DNA of 64,000 nt from contig JAAYDJ010000035.1 in NCBI GenBank assembly GCA_012729335.1, forward strand, positions 248,001 to 312,000, in the 5' to 3' direction. This DNA is from Bacteroidales bacterium. Its GTDB lineage: Bacteria > Bacteroidota > Bacteroidia > Bacteroidales > Prolixibacteraceae. Shown in pieces: positions 1 through 9,013 of the stretch. The notes beneath the pieces are model-generated. The model did no database searches, was not told the origin of the DNA, and worked only from the letters and a program-made list of their open reading frames with translations. A program made the translations under genes and the position numbers. The number at the start of each line of letters is the position of its first letter. The stretch's first letter is position 1.

Positions 1-2805
1 GAGCAGAATCTCTCCCTCCCGTGGCACCACCTTCAGGTCTTCCTCCACCTTTCCGAAGAAATTCATCAGGGTCTGGGGGACATTGGCCGAGGTCAGTGTA
101 TTGATGGTGACCCCCCGGGGCTCGCTGTCAAAGAGGTAACTCACCTGTTTGCTTTCGCCGGCTTTGAGGCTGAGGATCTTGGTGATCTGGTCATCGGGGC
201 TCATGCCTCCCCGCATGCGGCCTCTGCCCCCGCCTCCGGGGCCCCCGCTGCGGAAGGTCAACTTGATGACTCCGTCGACTTCGGAGGTGTTGCTCGCACT
301 GTAGGTCACCATGGTCCTGATCTGGTCGCCGGCCTTGGTGTTGACCGCCGTTACCGGCGAGATCAGATATCCCGGAAGCCTCTTCTCCTTAAACCAGTTG
401 TTCATGACCGGCGATATGGAAGTCCCGGTCTCCTGCTCCACCTTCAGGTCGAGCGAGTCAAATGGCAGAACCCGGAAGCGGCTCTCTGCAAGGGTCTTCC
501 GCAGGAAAGCCCCGAAATCGGCCTCCCCAGCCCCAGCCTGGATCATCGTAAACAACACATCCCCCTTCAGCTTGATCAGATTATCGACCAGGCTTCTCTT
601 CTCCTTGCTGGCCAGCAACTCCTCAAAGGAAGCGTCCTGCAGGGCAATATTGGCCATTTCATCTTCACTCATCCCCGTCATATCACGCATCCAGCCGGCC
701 TGCATGCTCGAGGATTGGCTTTTAAAATAAGCTTCCAGGACCAGGTTGGTCACCGGCCAACGCTCCGATCTGACATGATTACTGAAATAATAGAGCTGCG
801 GAAAAAGAAAATAGGGATTGGCCGATTCCGTGGCTGCAGTGACCTGTCCGGCACTAAACCGGATGTTGGGGCGACCTCCCTCCCGGGTGAAATTTCCCAG
901 GATGTTGTTCACGGCCATCACCTGGTAATCCTTATCGGTCATCGAGGCCCCATCCCTTTCCATCCACCGCTTTGAACGTCTGATTTGCGTCCTGACATCC
1001 ATGTCGCGGAGAAGAAATCCCTTTTCTGGAAGGAAAACCTGTTCAGGCTGGACCATCTCAGGCTGGAAGCTCCATACCCGCTCAAATGACTTGAACTGGG
1101 CAGGTACCTCCACCACCGAGAGCCGTTTGAAGGGATACTCCATGTTGTATGTTCTCAGAAAATCACGGAACCGCTCGCCGATCAGGGCGGGGATGGTGTC
1201 GTTGATATCAGGCAAAGCCTCACTGAAGAAATCGTCCTCCCTGAAGTGCCAGATGCCGAATTCCACCCCTTCTGATTCCATTTTCTTTTGGACATAGGGG
1301 CCAATGGCCAGGGATATCTGGGTCAGAGGCTGGTTGTTGACAAAGCGGAAGGTGCCTGGGGCAGGCCGGGAAATCTCTCCCTGGGAGAGGGCCACCAGGG
1401 AGGTGTCGGTGGTCACTTCCAGCCGGAAATCGGTAAAATAAATCCTGTTCCAGCCGAAGTTCCTGGTACTGTATGAGGCTCCTGTTTCGGGATACCATCC
1501 TGCCTCCCTGGTGAGAAGGAGATATTCCGGTTCTATGAAGGCATAACGTTTGTCGACGTTGATGACGAATTCGCCGTATTTTTCGCGCTGTGTTTCATTG
1601 TCGATGTCGAGGTAGCAGAAGGCCTCGTTGATATTTCCGGCATAGGTCAGTTCTACTCCCAGGGTATCGGGGCCGGTAAAAGGCCGGGAGAGGGGAAGGA
1701 GCAGGAGCTGAAGCTTGCGCACGGGAGTGGTTTCGGTACCTCCGACGCGGGCCATGGAAACCTCCAGTCCCGGATTGAGGGCAAAAACCAGGGTATCGAT
1801 AGGTTGTCTGTTGTTGTTGACCAGGGTCATCTTGGAGGTCACCGCGATAGATTGGCCCAGGTGCTGCACCTGGAGGGCGTGGGTCACCACATCGGCCACC
1901 GGGCCTGAAGCGTAGTGGTTGTTGAGTTCGATGGCATGTGCCCGCAGCCGGTCGTTGCTGACAAAACGATAGACATGGCTGAAGGCCAGCCACGCCCCTG
2001 CGGCAATGAAAACCACGCTGAGAACCACCGATGCCCAGGTCATAGACTCGGACTGGGGCAACCTTTTCAGCAAAAATATGGTGAGGAAAATAAACCCGGC
2101 TCCCAGAAAAAAGTAAATACCCCGGTGCCCCAATATGACGGCCAGATTTCCGAAACCGGTAATCCCCGAGCGCAACATCGGGATATTAAAGGCCATGTAA
2201 TCAAAAACGTAATAATAGGCATCCTGGATCAGAAACAGGGTCAGACCAATATAGCCCAGGATGATGACAAAGGTGACCGCCTGGTTGCGGATCAGGCTCA
2301 TCAGCAGGAAGGAGAGCCCCATGATAAATACCAGGGTGGGGATGGAAATGAGCACCAGATAAAGAAGATAGGACCACCAGGAGACATAGGTGCCCGGGGA
2401 GACCAGATTGAAAATCAGGGCCATTCCCAGCACGGCAATGTTCAGGATCATAAACACCTGCATGTTGCCCAGGGTTTTACCGATCACATATTCGCCGTTG
2501 GTCATCGACCGCATGTAAATGACCTCAGTGGTATCGAGTTTTTTGTCGCGCTTGAGAAAGTCAGAAGCCAGAAATACGGCGATGATGGCCTGTGCCACGT
2601 TGAGGATCAACAGGTTGAAGTATGGGATTCCCGATGGTATAGCCCGCAGGATCCACTGCGGATCGCCGGCATCGGTGAGCATCCCCAGGTTCATAGCAAA
2701 AAGAACCAGCAGGGCCAGAATGCTGAAGATTCTGAAAAACCAGCTCCTGAAGAGGGTCTTCCTTTCGTATTTGGCAATCGAGTTGATGTTATGCAGTGAA
2801 ATCAT
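1..2805 (-). CDS. ABC-2 type permease fused to M1-peptidase-like domain (partial, C-terminus outside window)
   Basis: The frame is open from the ATG at 2805 to position 1 (935 codons), so the 3' end is missing. The first 300 or so residues hold several hydrophobic segments of an ABC-2 permease (start MISLHNINSIAKYERKTLFR; TMs around ILALLVLFAMNLGML, LIFLIFLTIFLL-type stretches and VVLSVVFIAAGAWLAF). The rest is a soluble region resembling the M1 aminopeptidase fold (for example YPETGASYSTRNFGWNRIYF), with a Gly/Arg-rich patch encoded near 190-250. I find no HExxH zinc motif in the visible part, so this domain is probably not a peptidase. It lies 17 nt downstream of the ATP-binding subunit and is surely in one operon with it. 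Family knowledge: such permease-M1 fusions are common in Bacteroidota; the substrate is unknown. Confidence 0.85.
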   Translation of the reverse strand, partial: MISLHNINSIAKYERKTLFRSWFFRIFSILALLVLFAMNLGMLTDAGDPQWILRAIPSGIPYFNLLILNVAQAIIAVFLASDFLKRDKKLDTTEVIYMRSMTNGEYVIGKTLGNMQVFMILNIAVLGMALIFNLVSPGTYVSWWSYLLYLVLISIPTLVFIMGLSFLLMSLIRNQAVTFVIILGYIGLTLFLIQDAYYYVFDYMAFNIPMLRSGITGFGNLAVILGHRGIYFFLGAGFIFLTIFLLKRLPQSESMTWASVVLSVVFIAAGAWLAFSHVYRFVSNDRLRAHAIELNNHYASGPVADVVTHALQVQHLGQSIAVTSKMTLVNNNRQPIDTLVFALNPGLEVSMARVGGTETTPVRKLQLLLLPLSRPFTGPDTLGVELTYAGNINEAFCYLDIDNETQREKYGEFVINVDKRYAFIEPEYLLLTREAGWYPETGASYSTRNFGWNRIYFTDFRLEVTTDTSLVALSQGEISRPAPGTFRFVNNQPLTQISLAIGPYVQKKMESEGVEFGIWHFREDDFFSEALPDINDTIPALIGERFRDFLRTYNMEYPFKRLSVVEVPAQFKSFERVWSFQPEMVQPEQVFLPEKGFLLRDMDVRTQIRRSKRWMERDGASMTDKDYQVMAVNNILGNFTREGGRPNIRFSAGQVTAATESANPYFLFPQLYYFSNHVRSERWPVTNLVLEAYFKSQSSSMQAGWMRDMTGMSEDEMANIALQDASFEELLASKEKRSLVDNLIKLKGDVLFTMIQAGAGEADFGAFLRKTLAESRFRVLPFDSLDLKVEQETGTSISPVMNNWFKEKRLPGYLISPVTAVNTKAGDQIRTMVTYSASNTSEVDGVIKLTFRSGGPGGGGRGRMRGGMSPDDQITKILSLKAGESKQVSYLFDSEPRGVTINTLTSANVPQTLMNFFGKVEEDLKVVPREGEILL

Positions 2806-2822
2806 AAGGCGCAGGGTTTACA

Positions 2823-3719
2823 TCAGGCGGAAGTCCACTGATTCAGTTTTTTCTCCATGAAATAGACATAGGCATGTTCGAGATTGGGTTCGATCAGCCG
2901 GCCATCATATCCGTTTATTTCGTCGGCCACCACCTGCATCTCCCAGCCATAATCGGAGGGGATGGTAGTAATGACGGGAAATTTATCATTGATTTCGAGG
3001 TATTCCTTTTCTGTGGCCTGGATCAGCCATACTTTTCCTTCGGCTTCCCTGACCAGGTCGGAGGGGGAACCGGTGAAAGCCAGTTTTCCACGGTTGAGGA
3101 GGGCCACGTTTTCGCAGGTACTGGAGATGTCCCCCACGATATGGGTTGAGAGGATGATGATCACATCGCGGGTGCTGATGTTGGAGAGGAGGTTACGGAA
3201 ACGGATCCGTTCTTCGGGGTCGAGGCCGGTGGTGGGCTCGTCGACGATGATGATCTTCGGGTCGTTGATCAGGGCCTGGGCGATGCCCAGCCGGCGTTTC
3301 ATCCCTCCCGACAAGCGGTTGGCATTGCGGTCCCGGGCCTCAAACAGACCCACCTCCTCCAGCATCCGGTCGACCGCTTCCTGCCGTTGCACCTTGTTCT
3401 TCATGCCCGCAAGCCGCGCCGTGTAATCCAGAAACTCCCAAGTCTTCAACTTGGCAAAAAAACGGAAATCCTGAGGCAGATACCCCAGCATCGCCCTGAT
3501 CTCCCTCCGGTTTTTCATCAGATCGTAACGGCCGTTAACCGTCACCTTCCCACTCGAGGGCTTCATCAATGTGACCAGAATCCGCATCAACGAGGACTTA
3601 CCCGCCCCGTTGGGCCCCAGCAAACCAAACATGCCGTTGGGAATCTCCAGATTGATGTCCTTCAATGCCCAGTTCCCATTGGTGTAAATCTTGTTGAGAT
3701 TTTCAATGCTTATATTCAC
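2823..3719 (-). CDS. ABC transporter ATP-binding protein (NatA/CcmA-like)
   Basis: A 298-residue ATPase that should energise the permease encoded just downstream. Walker A is GPNGAGKSS (residues about 35-43), the signature is LSGGMKRRLGIAQAL, Walker B is IIIVDEPTTGLDP, and the H-loop is LSTHIV. About 60 residues after the core form a C-terminal extension usual for exporter-type ATPases. The start is GTG at 3719: an in-frame TAG lies two codons upstream, so no earlier start is possible, and the next residues match the family N-terminus (ISIENLNKIY). The substrate cannot be read from the sequence. Confidence 0.92.
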   Translation of the reverse strand: MNISIENLNKIYTNGNWALKDINLEIPNGMFGLLGPNGAGKSSLMRILVTLMKPSSGKVTVNGRYDLMKNRREIRAMLGYLPQDFRFFAKLKTWEFLDYTARLAGMKNKVQRQEAVDRMLEEVGLFEARDRNANRLSGGMKRRLGIAQALINDPKIIIVDEPTTGLDPEERIRFRNLLSNISTRDVIIILSTHIVGDISSTCENVALLNRGKLAFTGSPSDLVREAEGKVWLIQATEKEYLEINDKFPVITTIPSDYGWEMQVVADEINGYDGRLIEPNLEHAYVYFMEKKLNQWTSA

Positions 3720-3863
3720 GTTCTAAAATAAGTTGGTTTGTGCACTGCCGCTGAATTAAGACTTCAGATCGTCAGAAAAGTTTAATATTCTGTACTTATT
3801 TGTGGGCTCAGGAAAGGCTTTGTTACAAGATTAACGTACATCGGGAAAAATTATGCAGAAAAA

Positions 3864-3892
3864 CAAAAAAAAAGGCCCCGGAATCCGGAGCC
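3864..3892 (-). terminator. Rho-independent terminator after the 3916-4491 gene
   Basis: On the minus strand GGCTCCGG-ATT-CCGGGGCC (8-bp stem with one G-T pair) is followed by nine or ten T. It lies about 25 nt after the stop codon of the gene ending at 3916 and insulates the ABC operon downstream. Confidence 0.85.
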
Positions 3893-3915
3893 TTGTCTGA
3901 CCTCTGTGTTTTTTC

Positions 3916-4491
3916 CTATTTGTTCAGGGTATACACAAACTGTTTGTCCCCTCCGGCCACCACAACGGTGTACTGACCCCTGTCAAGGGCCGACAGGTCA
4001 TAGCCCGCCATCACGCTGAAATTCCGGCCAAGAGAACCTTCATAAACGGTCGATTCCTGTCCGTTGATGGTCACCCTGAGAGGGTCGCCGTCAAAATTGA
4101 GATAGGAAATCTTCAGTACATCATCCGACCAGGAAAAATAGGGATCGAACCGGAACTCGGAATCTCCGACCCGCAGGGCTCCCCCATCGATCGAAATAGG
4201 CCTTTTCACTGTGGTGGAATTCACCTTCACCGACAAAACATAGCGGCCATCTTCCAATCCCGAAAAATCAAAAAGCTTCCGGTACCCGGTCTGGCTCTCC
4301 TTCGACTCACTGTGGTAAACCAGGCTGCCATCCCCGGCGCTCAGCGACACCACCATCCGTGCAGGCCGCTCATTGGCCAGCGCTACGATGGCCTTTCCTT
4401 CATTGACCGGATACACCTCCAGCCTCGGCTTCTCTACGGCTCCCGCAACCATCGCTGAAAGAACCAAAACTAATGTTGCAATTGTTTTCAT
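3916..4491 (-). CDS. Secreted protein of unknown function
   Basis: A 191-residue protein starting MKTIATLVLVLSAMVAGAV, a Sec signal peptide with likely cleavage after GAV/E. The mature part is beta-rich with a short repeat-like pattern (GLEDGRYVLSVKV and ALDRGQYTVVVAGG), suggesting two Ig-like or carboxypeptidase-regulatory-like sandwiches, but I recognise no family. An upstream in-frame codon at 4521 is possible, but the ATG at 4491 places the signal peptide at the N-terminus and lies about 25 nt after a good promoter element. It is monocistronic, bounded by its own promoter and terminator. Two or three similar secreted proteins per genome are common in Bacteroidota; function unknown. Confidence 0.75.
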   Translation of the reverse strand: MKTIATLVLVLSAMVAGAVEKPRLEVYPVNEGKAIVALANERPARMVVSLSAGDGSLVYHSESKESQTGYRKLFDFSGLEDGRYVLSVKVNSTTVKRPISIDGGALRVGDSEFRFDPYFSWSDDVLKISYLNFDGDPLRVTINGQESTVYEGSLGRNFSVMAGYDLSALDRGQYTVVVAGGDKQFVYTLNK

Positions 4492-4518
4492 GTGCTTCTG
4501 AATAATTGTTTGACGTGA

Positions 4519-4526
4519 CAAAGGTA
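4519..4526 (-). promoter_or_regulatory. Bacteroidota -7 promoter element for the 3916-4491 gene
   Basis: Minus-strand TACCTTTG matches TAnnTTTG exactly; the predicted transcript would start near 4514, about 23 nt before the ATG at 4491. No clear -33 TTG is seen. Confidence 0.5.
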
Positions 4527-4751
4527 GGTTGGGATCCTAAACGCGCCCCTTCCCTTACTGTATTTTTGACCTTATGAGTATGTTTTATAACATATCTTTA
4601 ACATTGCTCCCGCCATGGAGCTTTTGAAATGGTTATGATGGAGGGCTTCAGATGCGGAAATGAACCCATTCGGGCCCGGATACTTACAGAGTGACATGGC
4701 TTTTTGATTTTCGGGGAAAGGTGGCGATATTGCGGGCTCAAAACGGAAGGT

Positions 4752-5444
4752 ATGCAAATTACAACGGGGCATTTGCTGGAGGGGGCACGTCAGGCCAAGG
4801 GATTGACCGTGGTCATTGATGTATTCAGGGCATTTTCAACGGCTTGCTATGCAGCGGCGCAGGGTCTGGCGCCCATTTACCCTGTGGGTTCTCTGGAGGA
4901 AGCTTTCCTGCTGAAGGAGAAGCTGGGGGATGCCCTGCTGGCAGGAGAGAGGAACGAGCGCAAGCCCGAAGGGTTTGATCTGGGGAATTCCCCGGCGCAA
5001 TTGCTGAAGGCAGGGTTCCGAGGCCGGCCCATGATCCATACCACCAGTTCAGGGACGCAGGGCATCGTTCATGCCACCGGGGCTTCGGAGATTCTCACGG
5101 GCAGTTTCGTCAATGCCGGGGCTATAGTCCGCTATATCAGGGAGTGCCGGCCCGGCAGGGTTTCCCTGGTCTGCATGGGTTATGCCTGCCAGTACCCCAC
5201 CGATGAGGACACCCTTTGTGCGGAGTATATCCTGAATGCCCTGGAAGGGAGGGAGAGTGACTTCCCTGCCATGAAGGAGGTGATCAGGCATGGTTCAGGG
5301 GCGCGTTTCTTCGAAGCGGCCAGCCAGGCCTGGGCCCCCGCCGCCGATTTCGACCTCTGCCTGCAACTCAGTCGCTTTGATTTCGTTCTAAGGGCCGAAA
5401 AAAATGAAGAAGGTCTGTTTCTGCATAAAATAGAGGTTCATTAA
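4752..5444 (+). CDS. 2-phosphosulfolactate phosphatase-like (ComB family)
   Basis: A 230-residue protein matching the ComB family: VVIDVFRAFSTACYAA near residue 22, a GER...GFDLGNSP block and TTSSGTQG near residue 100. The characterised enzyme removes phosphate from 2-phosphosulfolactate in coenzyme M synthesis. In bacteria without that pathway the true substrate is unclear, so only the family is asserted. The start is the ATG at 4752, preceded by GGAAGG; a TTG further upstream (4704) would add 16 atypical residues. It is followed 19 nt later by the MalY/PatB gene in the same direction, a probable operon. Confidence 0.82.
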   Translation: MQITTGHLLEGARQAKGLTVVIDVFRAFSTACYAAAQGLAPIYPVGSLEEAFLLKEKLGDALLAGERNERKPEGFDLGNSPAQLLKAGFRGRPMIHTTSSGTQGIVHATGASEILTGSFVNAGAIVRYIRECRPGRVSLVCMGYACQYPTDEDTLCAEYILNALEGRESDFPAMKEVIRHGSGARFFEAASQAWAPAADFDLCLQLSRFDFVLRAEKNEEGLFLHKIEVH

Positions 5445-5463
5445 TCAAAACACACTGATTGCC

Positions 5464-6642
5464 ATGAAAAAAAGATATGATTTTGACCTGATCACCGACC
5501 GCAGAGGCAGCGACTGCATCAAATACGATGCCCTGAAAAACATTTTCGGCTGTGATGACCTGCTGCCCCTATGGGTGGCCGATACCGACTTTCCCACCCC
5601 TGACTTCATCATGGAGGCCATCAGGAAAAGGCTGGAACATGAGGTGCTCGGGTATACCTTCCGTGGGGAGGGTTTTTATCGCAGCATCATCCATTGGGTT
5701 GAAAAGAGCTACGGCACCACGCTCCCCGAAGGGTGGATCTCCTTCACCCCGGGAGTGGTCTCGGCAGTCACGGTGGCTGTGATGGCCTTTACCCAACCCG
5801 GAGAAAAGGTGATTCTCCAGCCTCCGGTCTATTTTCCCTTCTTTGAAAGCATCTCCGGAACGGGAAGGGTGATCACAGAGAATCCCCTGAAACTTGAAGG
5901 GGGCAGGTATCATTTCGATCTTGAGAACCTGGAGGCTGTCATTGACGGGAACACCCGCATGCTGATTCTCTGCAGTCCAAACAACCCCGGCGGAATGGTC
6001 TGGAGAAGGGAGGAGCTGGAGGCCCTGGGGGAGATTTGCGCACGCCATAATATCATGGTAGTCTCCGATGAGATCCATTCCGACCTGGTTTTTGAAGGCC
6101 ACACCCATACCCCCTGGTGGATGGTGTCGGAATCAGCTGCCCGAAACAGCATTGTCTGCATGGCCCCCAGCAAAACTTTCAACATCGCCGGATTATCGAC
6201 CTCCTATACCATCATTCCCAACCAGGAGATCAGGAAAAAATTCGACGCTCTGCTACAGACATTGCACATCACCCTGGGCAATATTCCCGGAATGGTTGCC
6301 CTGGAAGCCGCCTACACCCATGGCCGGGAATGGCTGCAACAGTTCATGGCATACGTGGAAGAGAATTACCTTTTCACAGAACAGTTCATTGCAGACCATC
6401 TCCCCCGGATCAGGGTGATGAAACCTGAGGCCACTTTTCTGGTGTGGCTCGATTTCCGCGATTATGGCTGGAATGACCGGCAATTGTCGGAGTTCCTGGT
6501 GCGTAAAGCCGGGGTAGCCCTCAATAATGGTGCCCGCTTCGGCTTCGGAGGCGAGGGGTGGCAACGCCTTAACATTGGCTGCCCCCGCTCTTTGCTGAAG
6601 GATGGATTGGAAAGAATGGCGCTGGCCTTCGGCCATCTTTAA
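5464..6642 (+). CDS. patB: PLP-dependent C-S lyase / aminotransferase (MalY/PatB)
   Basis: A 392-residue fold-type I PLP enzyme of the MalY/PatB cystathionine beta-lyase group. Visible features are the N-terminal LPLWVADTDFPTP motif, the nucleotide-type loop LCSPNNPGG, the aspartate motif VSDEIHSDLVF and the Schiff-base lysine in APSKTFNIAGLSTSY (about residue 238). The C-terminal arginine region is GFGGEGWQRLNIGCPR. Known members cleave cystathionine or cysteine conjugates, releasing a thiol and pyruvate. It lies 19 nt after the ComB-like gene, which suggests joint work in sulfur metabolism (inference). Confidence 0.9.
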   Translation: MKKRYDFDLITDRRGSDCIKYDALKNIFGCDDLLPLWVADTDFPTPDFIMEAIRKRLEHEVLGYTFRGEGFYRSIIHWVEKSYGTTLPEGWISFTPGVVSAVTVAVMAFTQPGEKVILQPPVYFPFFESISGTGRVITENPLKLEGGRYHFDLENLEAVIDGNTRMLILCSPNNPGGMVWRREELEALGEICARHNIMVVSDEIHSDLVFEGHTHTPWWMVSESAARNSIVCMAPSKTFNIAGLSTSYTIIPNQEIRKKFDALLQTLHITLGNIPGMVALEAAYTHGREWLQQFMAYVEENYLFTEQFIADHLPRIRVMKPEATFLVWLDFRDYGWNDRQLSEFLVRKAGVALNNGARFGFGGEGWQRLNIGCPRSLLKDGLERMALAFGHL

Positions 6643-6911
6643 GATTTACTGATTAAGAGATTACAGCACCCTCATATATGGACTGAAACTGCTGGTTTGG
6701 CAAGTTTCGGGGACTGATTGGCCACCTGAAAGGAAAAAATCCTTAAATTGACAAATAATACTATTTTGCTTTTATAGCCAGTTCAAGTCCGTCAGGAGCT
6801 TTATGTATCTTCAGTGATACACTACCTGTGTGATAATATCCCTGCCATCTTTTCCTGCGTGTTCAGGAGTACCTCAAGGATAGCTCTTTCAACCATTAAT
6901 TCTGCACAAAG

Positions 6912-8150
6912 ATGAAGGGTAAAATGATTTCCGGATTATTGCTTCTCATTTTCCTGGCTGCCCCCTGCAGGGTATTCCCCCAAATCAAGTTTGACCTGAA
7001 GAAAAAAATTGAACGCAAGGGCGAAAAGGAAGCCGATGACAAAGCTGACAAAGCGGTCAAAAAGGGAGTCGATAAAATTGAAGAAGGGGTTTCCAGGATC
7101 TTCAAGAAAAAGGATGTAGCCCACAAAGTGGAAACGGGGGAACTCCCGGAAGGGGAGGGAGAGGAAGCCGCTTCTATTTCAGCAAAGAACCAAGAAAAAG
7201 AGGGCCCCTTACTCCAATGGTCCAAATACGATTTCGTTCCGGGAGACAAGGTCATCTTCGAAGATAACCTTACGGGGGAGGAGAACGGGGAGTTTCCATC
7301 CCGCTGGGATCTGGCCGACGGAACCGTGGAGATAGCCGTTCTCGATGGTGAAAACGTCATCATGTTCAGGGAATACGGTTCTACCATCATCCCATATATG
7401 CAGCACCCGGAATCCGATTATCTTCCCGGGGTTTTCACCATGGAATTCGATGCGTAGATTCCGCACGACCATATCCAGGTTTTGTTTTATGATATGAAAA
7501 ACCAGGATGCCCCCCATGGCAGTAAACCGCTCTATGTGACCGGCAAGGGGATGGAGCTCGATCAGGCATCAGGAGATCTTCCCGGAGGAGAGAACCTGGA
7601 GAAGCAATGGGTTCATGTGGCCATGGCCTATACCAGTGGAAAGATGAAGGCTTACCTCAATGACACCCGGCTGATCAACATTCCGCACCTTGCTTTTGAC
7701 CCGATCGGGATATCAATCCGTGCGCTGCATGCCGGTGAAAAGTCGCTCTATTATGTAAAGAACATCCGGTTGGCCGAAGGGGGCGTGAAGTATTACGACC
7801 GTTTCCTCCAGGATGGCAAAATCATCGCCAGCGGCATCCGCTTCGATGTGAACAAAGCCACCCTCAAGCCCGAATCAATGGGTATCCTCAACGAGATTGC
7901 CTCCCTGATGAAGGAGCACCCTGAAATCAACTTCAGCGTCGAAGGACATACCGACAGCGACGGTGACGATGCCTTCAATCAGACCCTTTCAGAGCAGCGC
8001 GCAGGGACCGTGGTTTCTACCCTCAGGGAGATGGGCATTAACAGCAACCGACTGGTTCCGAAGGGCTGGGGTGAAAGCAAGCCCCTCGACACCAATGGCA
8101 CCCCTGAAGGAAGAGCCAACAACCGAAGGGTGGAATTTGTGAAGAAGTGA
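6912..8150 (+). pseudogene. OmpA-family outer-membrane protein interrupted by an in-frame TAG
   Basis: One reading frame (412 codons plus stop) broken only by TAG at 7455-7457 (codon 182). Before it are a signal peptide (MKGKMISGLLLLIFLAAP), a Lys/Glu-rich stretch and a beta-rich region ending TMEFDA. After it the same frame continues with IPHDHIQVLFYDM, then a C-terminal OmpA-like peptidoglycan-binding domain (RFDVNKATLKPES, VEGHTDSDGDDAFN, RANNRRVEFVKK). No frameshift is present. Family members would be periplasmic or outer-membrane proteins anchoring the envelope to peptidoglycan. Either the gene is freshly inactivated, the stop is read through, or the base is a sequencing error; restart inside the second half would give a protein without a signal peptide. 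Confidence 0.8.
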
Positions 8151-8243
8151 GAGCAGAATCAAACTTGCTTGAGGCTCTGCGGAACGCCGGGCAAATGCGC
8201 GAAGCGAATTCGTGAAAATATAATCCTTTAAAACATCAGACAT

Positions 8244-8948
8244 ATGAAGACAAGAGCCCTATTCATTATTCTGACTTCTGTTTGCCTCCTTGCATTAATG
8301 GCCAATTGCGGACAAAAGAAGCAGAAAGCAGCCACTGAGACCACAGCAGCTGCTGAAATTACGGACCTCCAGAACCTTCAGGCCGAAGACGGAGATGGTG
8401 AAACCAACACCGATGCCCTTGGAAAACCCCTGGGTGTTAAGTCAGGCATCATTGAGTACACCTATTCGGGCGATAAAACCGGAAAATCGACCCAGTATTT
8501 CGATGACTACGGGATGAAAAGTGCCGTGTATGCAGAGATCGTCCAACAGGGTGAACCCAGCAAGGGATGGTCCCTGACAATCGGTGAAGATCAGTATATG
8601 TGGGATCCCGGCAAACCTGGAGAAGGTATGAAGGCCAAAAATCCGATGGCTGCCATGATGACGGGTAAGTCGGCCGAGGAAATGGAAACCCTTACTGCCT
8701 CGATGTATGAACAGATGGGCATGGCCAAAAGCGGAACAGAGATGTTCCAGGGCAAAGCGTGTACGGTATACAAGGGGGATATGGGCAAGGTGCTGATCTG
8801 GAAAGGATTGCTCATGATGATGGAGATAAGGATGGGCGATGTGGTTTCACGCCAGGAAGTAACCTCCATAAAAACCAACACCCCGGTCGACACCAAATAT
8901 TTTAAAATTCCGGATAACATTACCTTTTCAGAACTGCCGGGATTCTGA
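8244..8948 (+). CDS. Putative lipoprotein of unknown function
   Basis: A 234-residue protein with an N-terminal hydrophobic segment and probable lipobox (LLALMANC, Cys about residue 22), followed by a Lys/Ala/Thr-rich linker. The remainder (YTYSGDKTGKSTQYFDDYG; VYKGDMGKVLIWKGLLMMME; YFKIPDNITF) looks like a beta-rich periplasmic lipoprotein of the LolA/LppX-like or DUF4412-like kind, but I cannot name the family. ATG at 8244. It lies 93 nt after the broken OmpA gene, same strand, and could be cotranscribed. Confidence 0.75.
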   Translation: MKTRALFIILTSVCLLALMANCGQKKQKAATETTAAAEITDLQNLQAEDGDGETNTDALGKPLGVKSGIIEYTYSGDKTGKSTQYFDDYGMKSAVYAEIVQQGEPSKGWSLTIGEDQYMWDPGKPGEGMKAKNPMAAMMTGKSAEEMETLTASMYEQMGMAKSGTEMFQGKACTVYKGDMGKVLIWKGLLMMMEIRMGDVVSRQEVTSIKTNTPVDTKYFKIPDNITFSELPGF

Positions 8949-9013
8949 AAAGTCATAGACAGAAGATCTCCTGACCAGGAAATTTATGGATAAAAACTAA
9001 TGTTCTGACAAAA

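Noticed and set aside
4572-4772. 66-codon minus-strand frame between the secreted protein and the ComB-like gene
   Set aside because: Lies across the upstream region of the ComB-like gene with no domain or start signal.
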